Notes: a model not told the origin generated them from the sequence alone. DNA of 64,000 nucleotides from Nitrospirota bacterium (GCA_015233365.1 JADFXU010000006.1:8869-72868), one strand, 5' to 3'; positions 24,085 to 33,155 are shown, numbered from the stretch's first letter. Numbers and translations are program-made.

Positions 24085-26571
24085 CTATAATGGCTCTATC
24101 CACCCATTTTTCCAACCGTAAAGAGCGTTCCTGGTAATATCCGTCTCCCTGAAATTCAAACCGAAAAGCGCTTCAATCACTTCCCCTAGCCTGACCTTGA
24201 GAGTATCACGGTCCCTCAGTACAAGCCTGATGTCTCCGTCGATTGCAACTTCTTCGATGCAAGGGGCTATATCGACTTCCTTTCCGTCCCGCCGGACAAT
24301 AACAGGAGAGATTCCCCGCCGATCGCCCGGCGCTCCGCCCCTCAAAGCCTCTGTCCCGGACCTCTTTATCGTGTATGCATACCGGGTGATAAAAGTATTA
24401 AGGGAAGGCTCATTGACCGGAACAAGCCCCATATTTATTATCCGCATGTCTTCGGGCATCGACCTGTTTATATCTTCCATATAAGATTCTATAGCAAAAG
24501 GACTGAAAACCTCCATATCAAAATATTCCCTTTCTCCCGCAACACCTACACTGAGTGACGGACCGAAAGAAACGCGCGGTACAGGATGGAATCCTTTTGA
24601 AAAGTCAAAGCGGACCCCCGCCCGCCTCAAGCCTCTGACTACTGCGGTCATCATTTCGAGATGGGACAGATAACGCAGCCTCCCCATCTTCGTGAACCGC
24701 ACCCTCACCCTTACTTTGGGACACGGGGACACCGGGACACGGGGACACGGGGAAGAAGAAAAAACATTCTCCGCGTCCACGGGTCTCTGCGTCTCCGCGT
24801 CCTTGTTTCCGGCGCACCGCAATCCGCAGTGTAAACAGGTTTCCCGGCAGCCAGGGCTTTTTTCCTGAGACAGCGCCCTTTCGTATTCCCCGTAGAGAAA
24901 ATCTTTCCTTACCCCGACATTTATAATATCCCACGGCAGCCGTTCATCTCTGCCGAAACTTCTTTGCGAGTAGGCCGCGCAATCAATGCCTGTTTTGTCC
25001 ATCGCTTCCGACCATGCCGGAAAATTGAAATGCTCAGACCAGCCGTCAAGCCGGCAGCCAAACTCCCATGCCTTTGCGATCAACGGTGACAAATTTTCAT
25101 CTCCGCGGGCGAATGCCGCTTCCAGAAAACTCATCCGCTCGTCATGTCCCTTATACTTGAATTTTCTGCTGCTCAGTGATTCTTTCAGGTAGTGCAACTT
25201 CCTTCGTATCTCGTCCAGGCCATCCTGCCCGTGCCACTGAAAAGGGGTGTGAGCCTTGGGAACGAAGGGGGACACGGTGATGCCGATATTCACGAATTTA
25301 CCCGTGTTCTTCTTCGCGATCTTCAGTGCTGCGGTCGCCATTTGCCCTATTGCTTCCATATCTTCATCGCGCTCGGTGGGAAGTCCCGTCATAAAGTAAA
25401 GTTTAAGATTAAGCCATCCCTCCCCGAAAAGAGTTTCCAGTGCCCGTTCGTAATCTTCGTTGGTAAAATCCTTGTTGATGACGCTGCGCAGCCGGTCCGT
25501 CGCCGCCTCGGGAGCAATAGTAAAGCCCGTCTTTCTTACCGAGCGGATTTCCTTCAAGACAGACCTTTCAATTGCCTTGACCCGTAAAGAGGGCAGCGAC
25601 AATGCGATTCTCGATCCGCTGAACTTTTTATTGAATTCTCTTATTACCGGCAGCAGGCAGGTATAGTCACCGGCACTCAAAGAAGTGAGAGACACCTCGT
25701 CATGGCCTGTATTGCTCAGTGCCTCCGCGGCAATCCTCAATATAGTCTCAGGGCTCCGCTCTCTCAGGGGACGGTAAATTATCCCGGCCTGGCAAAACCT
25801 GCATCCCATGGGGCATCCACGCGAAACTTCGATGTTGACCCTGTCGTGCACGATCGATGTATAAGGCACTACAGGCTTGACAGGATAAGCCGCAGCATCG
25901 AGGTCGTCGACGACTAGTCTGCTTGTCCTGTGCGCGGGGCCGTGCAAAACCGGCACGTAAAACCCGTCGAGTGCAGCTATCTCGCGCAATAAAGTCTCAC
26001 GCCTTCCGTCGCCTTCCACTTTCCACCTGTGCACTGTATGGGCAAGGGAGACTGCAGCGTTCTCTCCGTCGCCGACAAGAAATGCATCGATATAAGGGGC
26101 CATGGGTGCGGGGTTGACAGTGCATGGCCCTCCTGCAATTACCAGGGGGAGATGTCCTTTTACATCCATTCTCTCCGCCGTACGCAGCGGCATGCCGCCA
26201 AGGGCAAGCATGTTCAGTACTGTCGTATACGACAGCTCATACTGCAAACTGAATCCCACTATATCAAAATCCCTGATCGGGGCATGCGATTCGAGGGCCG
26301 GAAGCAGCAATGACGAATCTTTCATGTGCGCTTCGAGGTCGGGCCAGGGGGCAAAGCACCTCTCCGAGCAAGCATAGGGCAGTCCGTTGATGATGTCATA
26401 CAGTATTTTCAATCCGAGATGAGACATGCCGATTTCGTATGTATCAGGAAAAGCCAATACAAACCGCGCCCTTCCGGCAGCCTTTTTTTCATCACCGGCC
26501 GGGGAAGGTCTGATTGAATTATATTCGCTGTTTATGTAGCGGCTGGGTCTCTGGAAAGAAGAAAAAATCAC
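24085..26571 (-). CDS. Radical SAM protein TIGR03960 fused to DUF2344 (TIGR03936) domain
   Basis: 828 residues. N-terminal B12-binding-like region, then a radical SAM core with the cluster motif GCPMGCRFCQAG (about 255-266), a linker, and a C-terminal DUF2344 domain (RVRVRFTKMGRLRYLSHLEMM onward). The two parts are often separate neighbours near rng. The linker (about 590-620) includes CLHCGLRC and a stretch (PCPRVPVSPCP) encoded by GGGACAC-type DNA repeats that look inserted in frame. Reaction unknown; a role in RNA or sulfur modification is only a guess. Confidence 0.9.
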   Translation of the reverse strand: MIFSSFQRPSRYINSEYNSIRPSPAGDEKKAAGRARFVLAFPDTYEIGMSHLGLKILYDIINGLPYACSERCFAPWPDLEAHMKDSSLLLPALESHAPIRDFDIVGFSLQYELSYTTVLNMLALGGMPLRTAERMDVKGHLPLVIAGGPCTVNPAPMAPYIDAFLVGDGENAAVSLAHTVHRWKVEGDGRRETLLREIAALDGFYVPVLHGPAHRTSRLVVDDLDAAAYPVKPVVPYTSIVHDRVNIEVSRGCPMGCRFCQAGIIYRPLRERSPETILRIAAEALSNTGHDEVSLTSLSAGDYTCLLPVIREFNKKFSGSRIALSLPSLRVKAIERSVLKEIRSVRKTGFTIAPEAATDRLRSVINKDFTNEDYERALETLFGEGWLNLKLYFMTGLPTERDEDMEAIGQMATAALKIAKKNTGKFVNIGITVSPFVPKAHTPFQWHGQDGLDEIRRKLHYLKESLSSRKFKYKGHDERMSFLEAAFARGDENLSPLIAKAWEFGCRLDGWSEHFNFPAWSEAMDKTGIDCAAYSQRSFGRDERLPWDIINVGVRKDFLYGEYERALSQEKSPGCRETCLHCGLRCAGNKDAETQRPVDAENVFSSSPCPRVPVSPCPKVRVRVRFTKMGRLRYLSHLEMMTAVVRGLRRAGVRFDFSKGFHPVPRVSFGPSLSVGVAGEREYFDMEVFSPFAIESYMEDINRSMPEDMRIINMGLVPVNEPSLNTFITRYAYTIKRSGTEALRGGAPGDRRGISPVIVRRDGKEVDIAPCIEEVAIDGDIRLVLRDRDTLKVRLGEVIEALFGLNFRETDITRNALYGWKNGWIEPL
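24717..24802. repeat. GGGACAC and CTCCGCGTC tandem repeats within the radical SAM gene
   Basis: 24717-24753 is four or five imperfect copies of GGGACAC(G/C); 24770-24802 has repeated CCGCGTC/TCTGCGTC units. Both lie in frame in the linker between the radical SAM and DUF2344 parts, coding for low-complexity Pro/Val/Glu-rich sequence. Confidence 0.7.
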
Positions 26572-26621
26572 TCTTTAAGATACCATCTGAAGGGAAGTTT
26601 GAGCAAGGAGACCTTGCCCCA

Positions 26622-26691
26622 CTCTCATACACTGAACCGTTTGTTTTTTTAATCCGACATCCGGAGTTTCAAACAGTTCACTGTATGAGAG
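26622..26691. repeat. 70-bp fold-back, 22-bp arms
   Basis: Arms 26622-26643 and 26670-26691 (CTCTCATACACTGAACCGTTTG and its near complement, 20 of 22 paired) flank a 26-base loop that includes seven Ts. It lies directly 3' of the H1-like gene and just upstream of the radical SAM gene, both leftward. It may end or process the first transcript. Confidence 0.65.
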
Positions 26692-26712
26692 TTGCAGGAA
26701 CAGATTTCAAAT

Positions 26713-26928
26713 TTACTTTTTTTTAGCCGCTTTCGCTGTTTTCTTCTTGACAACCGTCTTTTTTGCGACAGGTTTTTTTGCCGCAACTTTTTTGGTTATT
26801 GTTTTCTTAACGGTGGTCTTCTTGGCAGCAGTTTTCTTGACCGCTTTTTTCTTCGCAGGAGCAGCCTTCTTAGCAGCCGGTTTCTTAGCTGCCGCCTTTT
26901 TTACTGTTGTCTTTTTTACTGTGGCCAT
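26713..26928 (-). CDS. Lysine/alanine-rich histone H1-like protein
   Basis: 71 residues that are almost only Lys, Ala, Val, Thr and Pro in KKxxAKK-type repeats, like the basic tails of bacterial H1-like proteins (HC1/HC2, AlgR3-type). Probably binds nucleic acid without sequence specificity. ATG at 26928 follows GGAGG; a consensus-like promoter lies 29 bases upstream, suggesting strong expression. The repeats make precise homology assignment unsafe. Confidence 0.8.
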   Translation of the reverse strand: MATVKKTTVKKAAAKKPAAKKAAPAKKKAVKKTAAKKTTVKKTITKKVAAKKPVAKKTVVKKKTAKAAKKK

Positions 26929-26956
26929 TATTAGTCCTCCCTTATTTTTGATATAC

Positions 26957-26985
26957 ATATTACCTGTTAGATTCAGAAAGTTCAA
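26957..26985 (-). promoter_or_regulatory. Sigma-70 promoter of the H1-like gene
   Basis: Leftwards: -35 TTGAAC (26985-26980), exact 17-base spacer, -10 TAATAT (26962-26957). One of the best sigma-70 matches in the window. Confidence 0.75.
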
Positions 26986-27040
26986 GAAAAATCTGCACTT
27001 TTATAAAAAAAGTGCGTTGTACGCGTTGTTGTTTGCGCTG

Positions 27041-27049
27041 TGTTAAAAT
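27041..27049 (+). promoter_or_regulatory. Extended -10 box of the TonB-like gene (leaderless arrangement)
   Basis: TGT TAAAAT (27041-27049) followed by eight bases and GTG at 27058. No Shine-Dalgarno is visible and no good -35. Confidence 0.4.
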
Positions 27050-27057
27050 ATAAAATA

Positions 27058-27915
27058 GTGAAGAAAGATTTGGTTTACTCCGTATTGTTTCATCTTATGC
27101 TTTTTCTCCTGGCCTTCATCATAATTCGCCATACTAAAGCGGTGAAGGCACCCGCTCCTTTCGTCGCAACGATCATTACTCCTGAGGAACTGCGGGGAAG
27201 AGAAGCACCGAAAATGCCCCGGGGTCGACAGGAAAAAAACCTGCCCAGAATGCCGCGGATCCCGAAGGATATGCCGGCCCCGCAAGAATTCTCTGCAATC
27301 CCCTCGTCCCCTGCCCCGGCAAAAAAATCAAGTTCCGCTGCTCCCGCGGAAAAAGCCGCAGCGGCAAATGCCTCTCGCGACCAGTCTCGCGGCGGCCCTG
27401 AACCCGCTCTCAGGCAGGATGCAGAGGGCATGGCGCAACCGCTCACCAAAGGAGGCGCAGTAAGAGGTCCCTCTCAAGCAGGCGGGCAGTTCCCGTCTGC
27501 CAGAACAACGAGGGACAGACTTTTCGATAAAGATGTTATTGCCAAATCCTCGCCCAGGGAGACGGGAAATTCGAAAAATGATAATGCCGTCTCATTCGAT
27601 ACGAAAGAATACAAATATTACGGGTACATGCAGCGCCTTCGTGAAAAGATAGAAGGAGCATGGAAATATCCTTATGAAGCGGAACAAAAGAAAATTAACG
27701 GCGAACTCTACATAAAGTTTACCATCAGAAAAGACGGGAAACTCGCCGCAGTCGAACTGGTGCATACTTCCGGATATAAATTCCTCGATGACGCGGCAAT
27801 CAGGGCACTCAGGGATGCCGATCCTTACTGGCCGCTTCCGGACAGCTGGAAAGAGGATTCACTCACCATTACCGGCCGCTTCATTTATTATTTCTCCAAT
27901 ACGTATATACGCTAA
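27058..27915 (+). CDS. TonB-like [17 protein letters not shown] energy transducer
   Basis: About 285 residues: N-terminal membrane anchor (VYSVLFHLMLFLLAFIII), a long Pro/Ala/Lys/Ser-rich periplasmic linker, and a C-terminal TonB-type domain (YMQRLREKIEGAWKYP, GELYIKFTIRKDGKLAAVELVHTSGYKFLDDAAIRALRDADPYWPLP). It could serve as TonB for outer-membrane receptors or as TolA-like link. GTG at 27058 is preferred over GTG at 27040 because it fits the -10 spacing and the family's short N-terminus. No exbB/exbD nearby. Confidence 0.83.
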   Translation: MKKDLVYSVLFHLMLFLLAFIIIRHTKAVKAPAPFVATIITPEELRGREAPKMPRGRQEKNLPRMPRIPKDMPAPQEFSAIPSSPAPAKKSSSAAPAEKAAAANASRDQSRGGPEPALRQDAEGMAQPLTKGGAVRGPSQAGGQFPSARTTRDRLFDKDVIAKSSPRETGNSKNDNAVSFDTKEYKYYGYMQRLREKIEGAWKYPYEAEQKKINGELYIKFTIRKDGKLAAVELVHTSGYKFLDDAAIRALRDADPYWPLPDSWKEDSLTITGRFIYYFSNTYIR

Positions 27916-27965
27916 GCCTTCTTTGCCGCACTCGTCATATGAACTTTTTACGAGACCGTCCTCTT

Positions 27966-27974
27966 TGCTATAAT
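27966..27974 (+). promoter_or_regulatory. Extended -10 box of the DUF3553-like gene (leaderless arrangement)
   Basis: TGC TATAAT (27966-27974) is a perfect extended -10; the ATG at 27980 is five bases further on, so transcription should start at the start codon. Confidence 0.5.
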
Positions 27975-27979
27975 TGGTA

Positions 27980-28219
27980 ATGAAGCGCAGGTTATATCTG
28001 AAAGTAGGAGACAGGGTCAGCCATGTCAAATACCGGTTCTGGGGGCACGGAGAGGTAATCGAGGAAAAGCACTCGAATCTGCCGGGAGGATTTTGCCTCG
28101 TAAGGATTCTCTTCCAGGACGGCAAAGAGCGCTCCTTTATAAACGACTTGAACAGTGAACTCTGCTGCTACTTTGCCGGTGTCAGGCTGCTCGAAGGATT
28201 TTCACCATGGGAAACATAA
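27980..28219 (+). CDS. DUF3553-like small protein
   Basis: 79 residues: KVGDRVSHVKYRFWGHGEVIEE, VRILFQDGKERSF and a short C-terminal tail resemble the small SH3-like module (DUF3553/CarD-like) that also occurs at the C-terminus of some helicases. The function is not known; a nucleic-acid or RNA-polymerase contact is plausible. It is convergent with pilQ. Confidence 0.7.
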   Translation: MKRRLYLKVGDRVSHVKYRFWGHGEVIEEKHSNLPGGFCLVRILFQDGKERSFINDLNSELCCYFAGVRLLEGFSPWET

Positions 28220-28232
28220 TTCATAATTGCCT

Positions 28233-30326
28233 TTATTGTTCTATTACTCGCGGCGTAATGAATATGAGTTGTTCACTTGTACTCAGCGTTCTGGCAGTGT
28301 GTCTGAACAGTGCCCCCAGAATAGGTATCCTGGAAATACCCGGGATACTGTCCTCGCTTTCCTGATCATTGGTTTTGAGAACGCCGCCGATAACGACCGT
28401 CTCTCCATCCCTGATCAGCACCTGCGTAGTCGCCTCATTTGTATTTATCGTCGGCAGCCCCTGCGAGGTCTGCGAAAAATTAGGTTGATTATTATGCGCC
28501 TCTATATTAAGCAGAATGGACTTATCCGGGCCGACCTGGGGTGTCACTATCAGATCAAGACTGGCATCAATAAACTGGACCTGGGTGCCGAACTGGGAAA
28601 CGGTAGAATATGGTATCCTTTGCCCCTGCTTGATCACGGCCTTTTCATTATCAACCGTCATAATCTTCGGATTTGAGATAATCTTGCCCGTTCCGTTGGA
28701 TTCGAGCGCAGATATCCTCAAGTCCAACCCTAAAGTTTGAGAAGCATTCAGAAGGCCCAGCGTAAAGGCCCCTGTAGGAGCGGAATTGGTGCCAAGATTG
28801 ACAAGATTAGGGAAAAAAGTGGTTGGGGCTGCGGGTGTGCCCGCGGGAACGGTAGTAAATACACGGGAGCCATTTACTCCGGTTGTGCCCGCAGAGGTAG
28901 ATCCAAGCGCATTAACGGCCGGATTGTTCCCCTTAGGAGTCCAGAAACCGTTCCACTGTACGCCCAGCTCGCTCGAGTAATTTTTTGAAACATCGACAAT
29001 CCTCGCCTCGATAAGCACCTGACGGGTCGGCTTGTCAAGGGTCGTGATGAGTTTTCGGATTTCTTCCATGCTCACGGCAATGTCCTTGACAATGATGGAA
29101 CGCGTCCTCGGGTCCGTGCTGATATTTCCGCGGCTTGTAAGTATCTTCGCCTTGTCAATCGCATCTTTTACCTTATCTACATTGGCGTAGTTCACCACAA
29201 AAACTTTTGTTTCAATATTTTCGGACTTGCCGAACAGTTCCTGTGTTTCTACGAACGCTTTATGCTCTTCCTGAAATGTCTTTACTGTCGCGATCCTGAT
29301 CACATTGCCCTCGATGACCTTGTCGAGGTTGAAGGTCTTCAGGATTATGTCGAGTGCCTGGTCCCAGGGCACATTCAGGAGCTTCATCGTGATTTTGCCC
29401 TTGACATCGGGATGGACAACTATATTGTAACCGCTCACATCGCTCAAAAGCCGCATGATCGTCACGATATCTGCATCCTGCACGTCAAAAGAAACCATTG
29501 GCGGGGCCGTTTTCCGGGGGTTTTTTTCGTTTCCCTTCACGCCTGCAAAGATTTTAGAAGTTATGCTGACAACCAGTTCATCATCCAGCACATCCACAGA
29601 AGCCTTAGCTCCTTCCGTCAGGTCAACGGTAACCCTCAGATTGTTATTCTCGTATTTGTAGCCGATGTCTTTGACCGGCGCTTCAACCGTGGGCGGCAGA
29701 GGAGTGCTGATTAAAATATCGGGGATTTCGAGAATAATCCTGCCCTCAAGTTCTATTAATCTCGGATGCGGCATTTCACCGTCACCTTTTAAAACAAGCT
29801 GAGCGCCGCTATCGGTCTTCTTAAAGAGCAGTTCAACAATCTCCTCAGCCGGCGCGGATGTCTCTTCGGAGTCTCCGGGCTTGCCCGGCGCAGATTCGGC
29901 TCCTGCGGCCTTCACGTCACTTTTTATAGAGAGGGAAAGAGTGGTGTCACTGACTTCGGGCGTTATTGTCGCCGGCGACCGCAGCAAGACATTAAAACGC
30001 GCCACGGTAGCAGGCTTCAGTATCTGAACAGGTTCGATTTCGGTGATTCCGGCACGGTCCGGAAATATCTTGTTCGTAAATTTGCCGAGGCGGGCCCTTT
30101 CGATATCCACCGTAATCCTGAAGGGGTCGTCCGGACGGTAAATCTTATACGTTATCGGAGCATCGGCTTTAATCCTTATCGTATTGTCCAATATCTCAAT
30201 GCCGGTAATCTCCGCCTGCTTCAGTTCGCCTTCTGCTGCAAATGACGGCAAGAACGACGCAAGCACAACCGAAACAAACAAGATAAAACCTGCGGCAGAC
30301 GCACAACCTCTGTTCTTTATTTTCAT
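28233..30326 (-). CDS. pilQ: Type IV pilus secretin PilQ
   Basis: Outer-membrane secretin through which type IV pili extend. 697 residues: signal peptide, two AMIN domains (about 35-260), a secretin/TonB N-terminal (STN) domain (ISFDVQDADIVTIMRLLSDVSGYNIVVHPDV), an N1 domain, and the secretin channel ending with GLPTINTNEATTQVLI and IPILGALFRHT. Last gene of pilMNOPQ; its ATG overlaps the pilP stop. Confidence 0.96.
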   Translation of the reverse strand: MKIKNRGCASAAGFILFVSVVLASFLPSFAAEGELKQAEITGIEILDNTIRIKADAPITYKIYRPDDPFRITVDIERARLGKFTNKIFPDRAGITEIEPVQILKPATVARFNVLLRSPATITPEVSDTTLSLSIKSDVKAAGAESAPGKPGDSEETSAPAEEIVELLFKKTDSGAQLVLKGDGEMPHPRLIELEGRIILEIPDILISTPLPPTVEAPVKDIGYKYENNNLRVTVDLTEGAKASVDVLDDELVVSITSKIFAGVKGNEKNPRKTAPPMVSFDVQDADIVTIMRLLSDVSGYNIVVHPDVKGKITMKLLNVPWDQALDIILKTFNLDKVIEGNVIRIATVKTFQEEHKAFVETQELFGKSENIETKVFVVNYANVDKVKDAIDKAKILTSRGNISTDPRTRSIIVKDIAVSMEEIRKLITTLDKPTRQVLIEARIVDVSKNYSSELGVQWNGFWTPKGNNPAVNALGSTSAGTTGVNGSRVFTTVPAGTPAAPTTFFPNLVNLGTNSAPTGAFTLGLLNASQTLGLDLRISALESNGTGKIISNPKIMTVDNEKAVIKQGQRIPYSTVSQFGTQVQFIDASLDLIVTPQVGPDKSILLNIEAHNNQPNFSQTSQGLPTINTNEATTQVLIRDGETVVIGGVLKTNDQESEDSIPGISRIPILGALFRHTARTLSTSEQLIFITPRVIEQ

Positions 30327-30916
30327 CCCTCTTCCTCCCTGCGGAGCTTTAGAACCGTATCTTTTGGTTTGATAATTCCTCTATAGTCTTTCAGAAACTC
30401 TCTCACTGTAACAGAATCCTTCACAATTTTATATACCTTTCCCCCATGTAATCCGATTTTTTTACCTTCGCTGAGAATATAACTCTTGCCGTCAGGCGCC
30501 AGGGCCACTGCATAAAACTCCGACCGGCTCCACAATATTCCCGTCACTTTAAATTCAGAGACGTCATAACTCTCCAGCGGCACAGACCCCTTATTCCTTT
30601 CGGTTTCCGGTTTCTGGATCAATGTCGCAAAAGGGTCTCTCCTGCCTTTTGCGTTATATTCATATGCAATAGACGGAACGGCCTTTTCGAAAACATCCGG
30701 CAGAGCGCCGGCAGAAGTTGTTCCGGGTCCGGCCTGCGCCTGCACCTTCGGCGCTGCGGCTGAAGGCCCGCGTTGGGAAACAACCTGACGGGACTGCGGC
30801 GTTCCGCCCTCCCTGATGGTCCCTGTGCCTGAATGCAATTTATATACGACCGCCGCAGCCGCAATAATAATCACGATCCCCGAGGCTGAAAGTATCAATG
30901 GAAGCCGTTTTTTCAT
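30323..30916 (-). CDS. pilP: Type IV pilus assembly lipoprotein-like PilP
   Basis: 197 residues: N-terminal membrane helix (LPLILSASGIVIIIAAAAVVY), a disordered Pro/Gly-rich linker, and the PilP beta-domain (RDPFATL, YDVSEFKVTGILWS, GKSYILSEGKKIGLHGGKVYKI). It bridges the PilMNO inner-membrane complex to PilQ. No lipobox Cys is visible, so it appears anchored by a helix rather than a lipid. Overlaps pilO and pilQ by four bases. Confidence 0.9.
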   Translation of the reverse strand: MKKRLPLILSASGIVIIIAAAAVVYKLHSGTGTIREGGTPQSRQVVSQRGPSAAAPKVQAQAGPGTTSAGALPDVFEKAVPSIAYEYNAKGRRDPFATLIQKPETERNKGSVPLESYDVSEFKVTGILWSRSEFYAVALAPDGKSYILSEGKKIGLHGGKVYKIVKDSVTVREFLKDYRGIIKPKDTVLKLRREEEG

Positions 30917-31554
30917 TTCTTCCGGCCCTTTTTCAGTAATTCCTTTTTTTCCTGTTCAGGTATAACAGAATACGTCACTGCGGCAAAGCTGACATTCAGC
31001 CCCGTCGTGCCCCTGGGGAACATCTTCTGGTCTCCGGCTTTCATAGTGATATTGGATATATTAACAATCCTGTTAAGCCCGGTTATATTGCCGAAAAATT
31101 GTCCGAACATATGATACGGTCCGCGCATTTCAACATCAACAGGAATCTCGTAAACTTCATTGCCCGGATAAACATTCCTGGCCCTCGGCTTCCAGGAGAC
31201 CACCTGCAATCCCGACTTAATGCCGAGTTCCGAAACCTGCCTGAGAAGCCCCGACACCTCCTTCTCCTCCGGCAGCTGCATCTGCAAGGCCGCAAGTTTA
31301 TCTTCGAGACGCTTATTCTCGGCCTGCAGCACGGGAAGTCTTGCGGACTTCTTCTGCAGCGAACCTATTTGATCCATCTGTTTGCCTATCTCTTCTTCCA
31401 GCCTCCCCTTCTCCTGAAATGACGGCATGGCAAAGAAATAGAAAATGACCGCAATAATCACACATGGAGGAATAACGAGCAGCATATTCTTGCGCGACGA
31501 AGGAAGCGCTTCGAGCTTTGAAAGTATCTGGGTCGCGTTCAATTTAATATTCAT
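30913..31554 (-). CDS. pilO: Type IV pilus alignment protein PilO
   Basis: 213 residues: short cytoplasmic N-terminus, one membrane helix (MLLVIPPCVIIAVIFYFFAM), a coiled coil (KGRLEEEIGKQMDQIGSLQKK onward) and a ferredoxin-like periplasmic domain (IPVDVEMRGPYHMFGQFFGNI). PilO dimerises with PilN to align the pilus machine. Position and length fit. Confidence 0.93.
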   Translation of the reverse strand: MNIKLNATQILSKLEALPSSRKNMLLVIPPCVIIAVIFYFFAMPSFQEKGRLEEEIGKQMDQIGSLQKKSARLPVLQAENKRLEDKLAALQMQLPEEKEVSGLLRQVSELGIKSGLQVVSWKPRARNVYPGNEVYEIPVDVEMRGPYHMFGQFFGNITGLNRIVNISNITMKAGDQKMFPRGTTGLNVSFAAVTYSVIPEQEKKELLKKGRKK

Positions 31555-31560
31555 AACAGA

Positions 31561-32100
31561 CTACACTCTCACCCTGAAATTTGCCTTGAACCGGTATACC
31601 TTGACCCTATCAATCTCCATCTCCCTGGATTCTTCCAGATATACATCGGAGAGATCCGGGGCTTTTTTCAGGTTATCTATGAAAGAAACAATATCGATAT
31701 TGGAAAATGCATTTCCTTCAAGACTGATGCCGTTGTCCTTGAAGCCGAGGGAACTCAGCCACACCCCTCCGGGAATGAGCGTGCTGACTTCATCGAGCAC
31801 CCGTACAGGAACCGCCTGATTTTTCCGCAGCGTTTCTATAATTTTGCCCTGCTCCTCAAGTTCCTTGTTCAGTTTCTCAAATTTCTTTACTTCATTGATT
31901 TTCCTTGTAAGGGTCTCGACCACGGTTTTATTCGCCGTCGTCTCGTCCCCCAGGTGTCCCACTTTGCTTTTCACCCATACCGTCACCGCGCCGGCAATAA
32001 GCAGCGCAGACAGGTTGACTATAATAATGGCCCGCAGCAGATCTTCCGGCCCTTTGCTTTTCCTTTTTCTATTGTCGCTCAGGAGATTGATTTTTATCAT
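31561..32100 (-). CDS. pilN: Type IV pilus alignment protein PilN
   Basis: 179 residues beginning IKINLLSDNRK, the conserved PilN tail that docks into PilM, then a membrane helix, coiled coil and small periplasmic domain (GVWLSSLGFKDNGISLEGNAFS). It overlaps pilM by four bases. Confidence 0.94.
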   Translation of the reverse strand: MIKINLLSDNRKRKSKGPEDLLRAIIIVNLSALLIAGAVTVWVKSKVGHLGDETTANKTVVETLTRKINEVKKFEKLNKELEEQGKIIETLRKNQAVPVRVLDEVSTLIPGGVWLSSLGFKDNGISLEGNAFSNIDIVSFIDNLKKAPDLSDVYLEESREMEIDRVKVYRFKANFRVRV

Positions 32101-33155
32101 TGCATGTCCCCGGCACGCCGCAGCGCAAGCCCTACGGCTACAGCGGCAATGGGACCGATCTTTCTGGTGTGGGTGGGGTTCAGCCTGTCGGGTATTTTTA
32201 TTTTCCTGAAGGGATTGGCCACTTCCACCTGCATCCCGAGTCTTTCAGCCAGCATTTCAGGGAAACCTTTCATAAGGGCCGCGCCGCCGCTCAGGAGAAT
32301 CTCGCTCACATCTTCCTCAGAGATACTGCTCCTGAAATACTCAAAAGACCGGCTTATCTCCATGCAAATTTCGTCTGAAGCACTTGCAAGGGCGGCCTGT
32401 GCCTTATCAGCCGGCACGCCGGCAACGGATTGCCCCAGCTTGAGCTTTTCAGCATCCTCATTGGAAACATCGAGGACCCTCTCCAGCATCTCGGAATGAT
32501 GGTTACTGCCTATGGCACTGTCTCTAGTAAATACAGGCCGGCCCTCCTTCAATATGTGCATATTCGTCTTGCTCGCCCCGACATTGACGAGTGCCAAATT
32601 CTTCTTTCCCGCGCCATCGTAGTTCAGTTCATACATATTGCTCAAGGCAAATGCGTCTACATCCACAATAACGGGCCTGAGGCCGGCGCTCTCAACCGCC
32701 TCTTCATAATCGGCAACCACGGTCTTTTTTGCAGCAATGAGAAGCACATCCATCTGGCCTTCCTCATCCGGTCCGGGGCCGAGGATCGCAAAATCGATAT
32801 TCACATCATGGATGTCGAAAGGAATATACTGCTCCGCTTCATATTTTATAGAAAGGCCCAGTTCATCACGTGTCATTAACGGCATCACTATTTTCTTTAC
32901 GATGACCGCCGACTGTCCGGATAAACCGACAACCGCTTCTCCGCGTATGCCGCCTGCGGTCTTCAAAACGTCCCTGACAGCGACTGCCAGACTCTTTTTA
33001 TCTGTAATAGTCCCTTCGACAATAAGTCCATGGGCCAGCGGCTGCACCCCCATCGAAGAAAGCTCATATCCCTCTTTGGTCTCATTAAGTTGGACAGCCT
33101 TGATATAGCCTGAGCCGATATCAAGTCCTATAGGGTTTTTCTTTTTAAATAACAT
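32097..33155 (-). CDS. pilM: Type IV pilus actin-like protein PilM
   Basis: Cytoplasmic actin/FtsA-like ATP-binding protein. 352 residues: GLDIGSGYIKAVQ phosphate-binding loop, GEAVVGLSGQSAVIVKKI, YIPFDIHDVNIDF, ALVNVGASKTNMHIL and LLSGGAALMKGFPEMLAERLG. First gene of pilMNOPQ; GGGTG lies just upstream of the ATG. A sigma-54-type promoter sits about 88 bases upstream. Confidence 0.96.
   Translation of the reverse strand: MLFKKKNPIGLDIGSGYIKAVQLNETKEGYELSSMGVQPLAHGLIVEGTITDKKSLAVAVRDVLKTAGGIRGEAVVGLSGQSAVIVKKIVMPLMTRDELGLSIKYEAEQYIPFDIHDVNIDFAILGPGPDEEGQMDVLLIAAKKTVVADYEEAVESAGLRPVIVDVDAFALSNMYELNYDGAGKKNLALVNVGASKTNMHILKEGRPVFTRDSAIGSNHHSEMLERVLDVSNEDAEKLKLGQSVAGVPADKAQAALASASDEICMEISRSFEYFRSSISEEDVSEILLSGGAALMKGFPEMLAERLGMQVEVANPFRKIKIPDRLNPTHTRKIGPIAAVAVGLALRRAGDMQ

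Noticed and set aside
24717-24802. Frameshift or pseudogene in the radical SAM gene at the repeats
   Set aside because: The frame is continuous and both domains are intact on each side.
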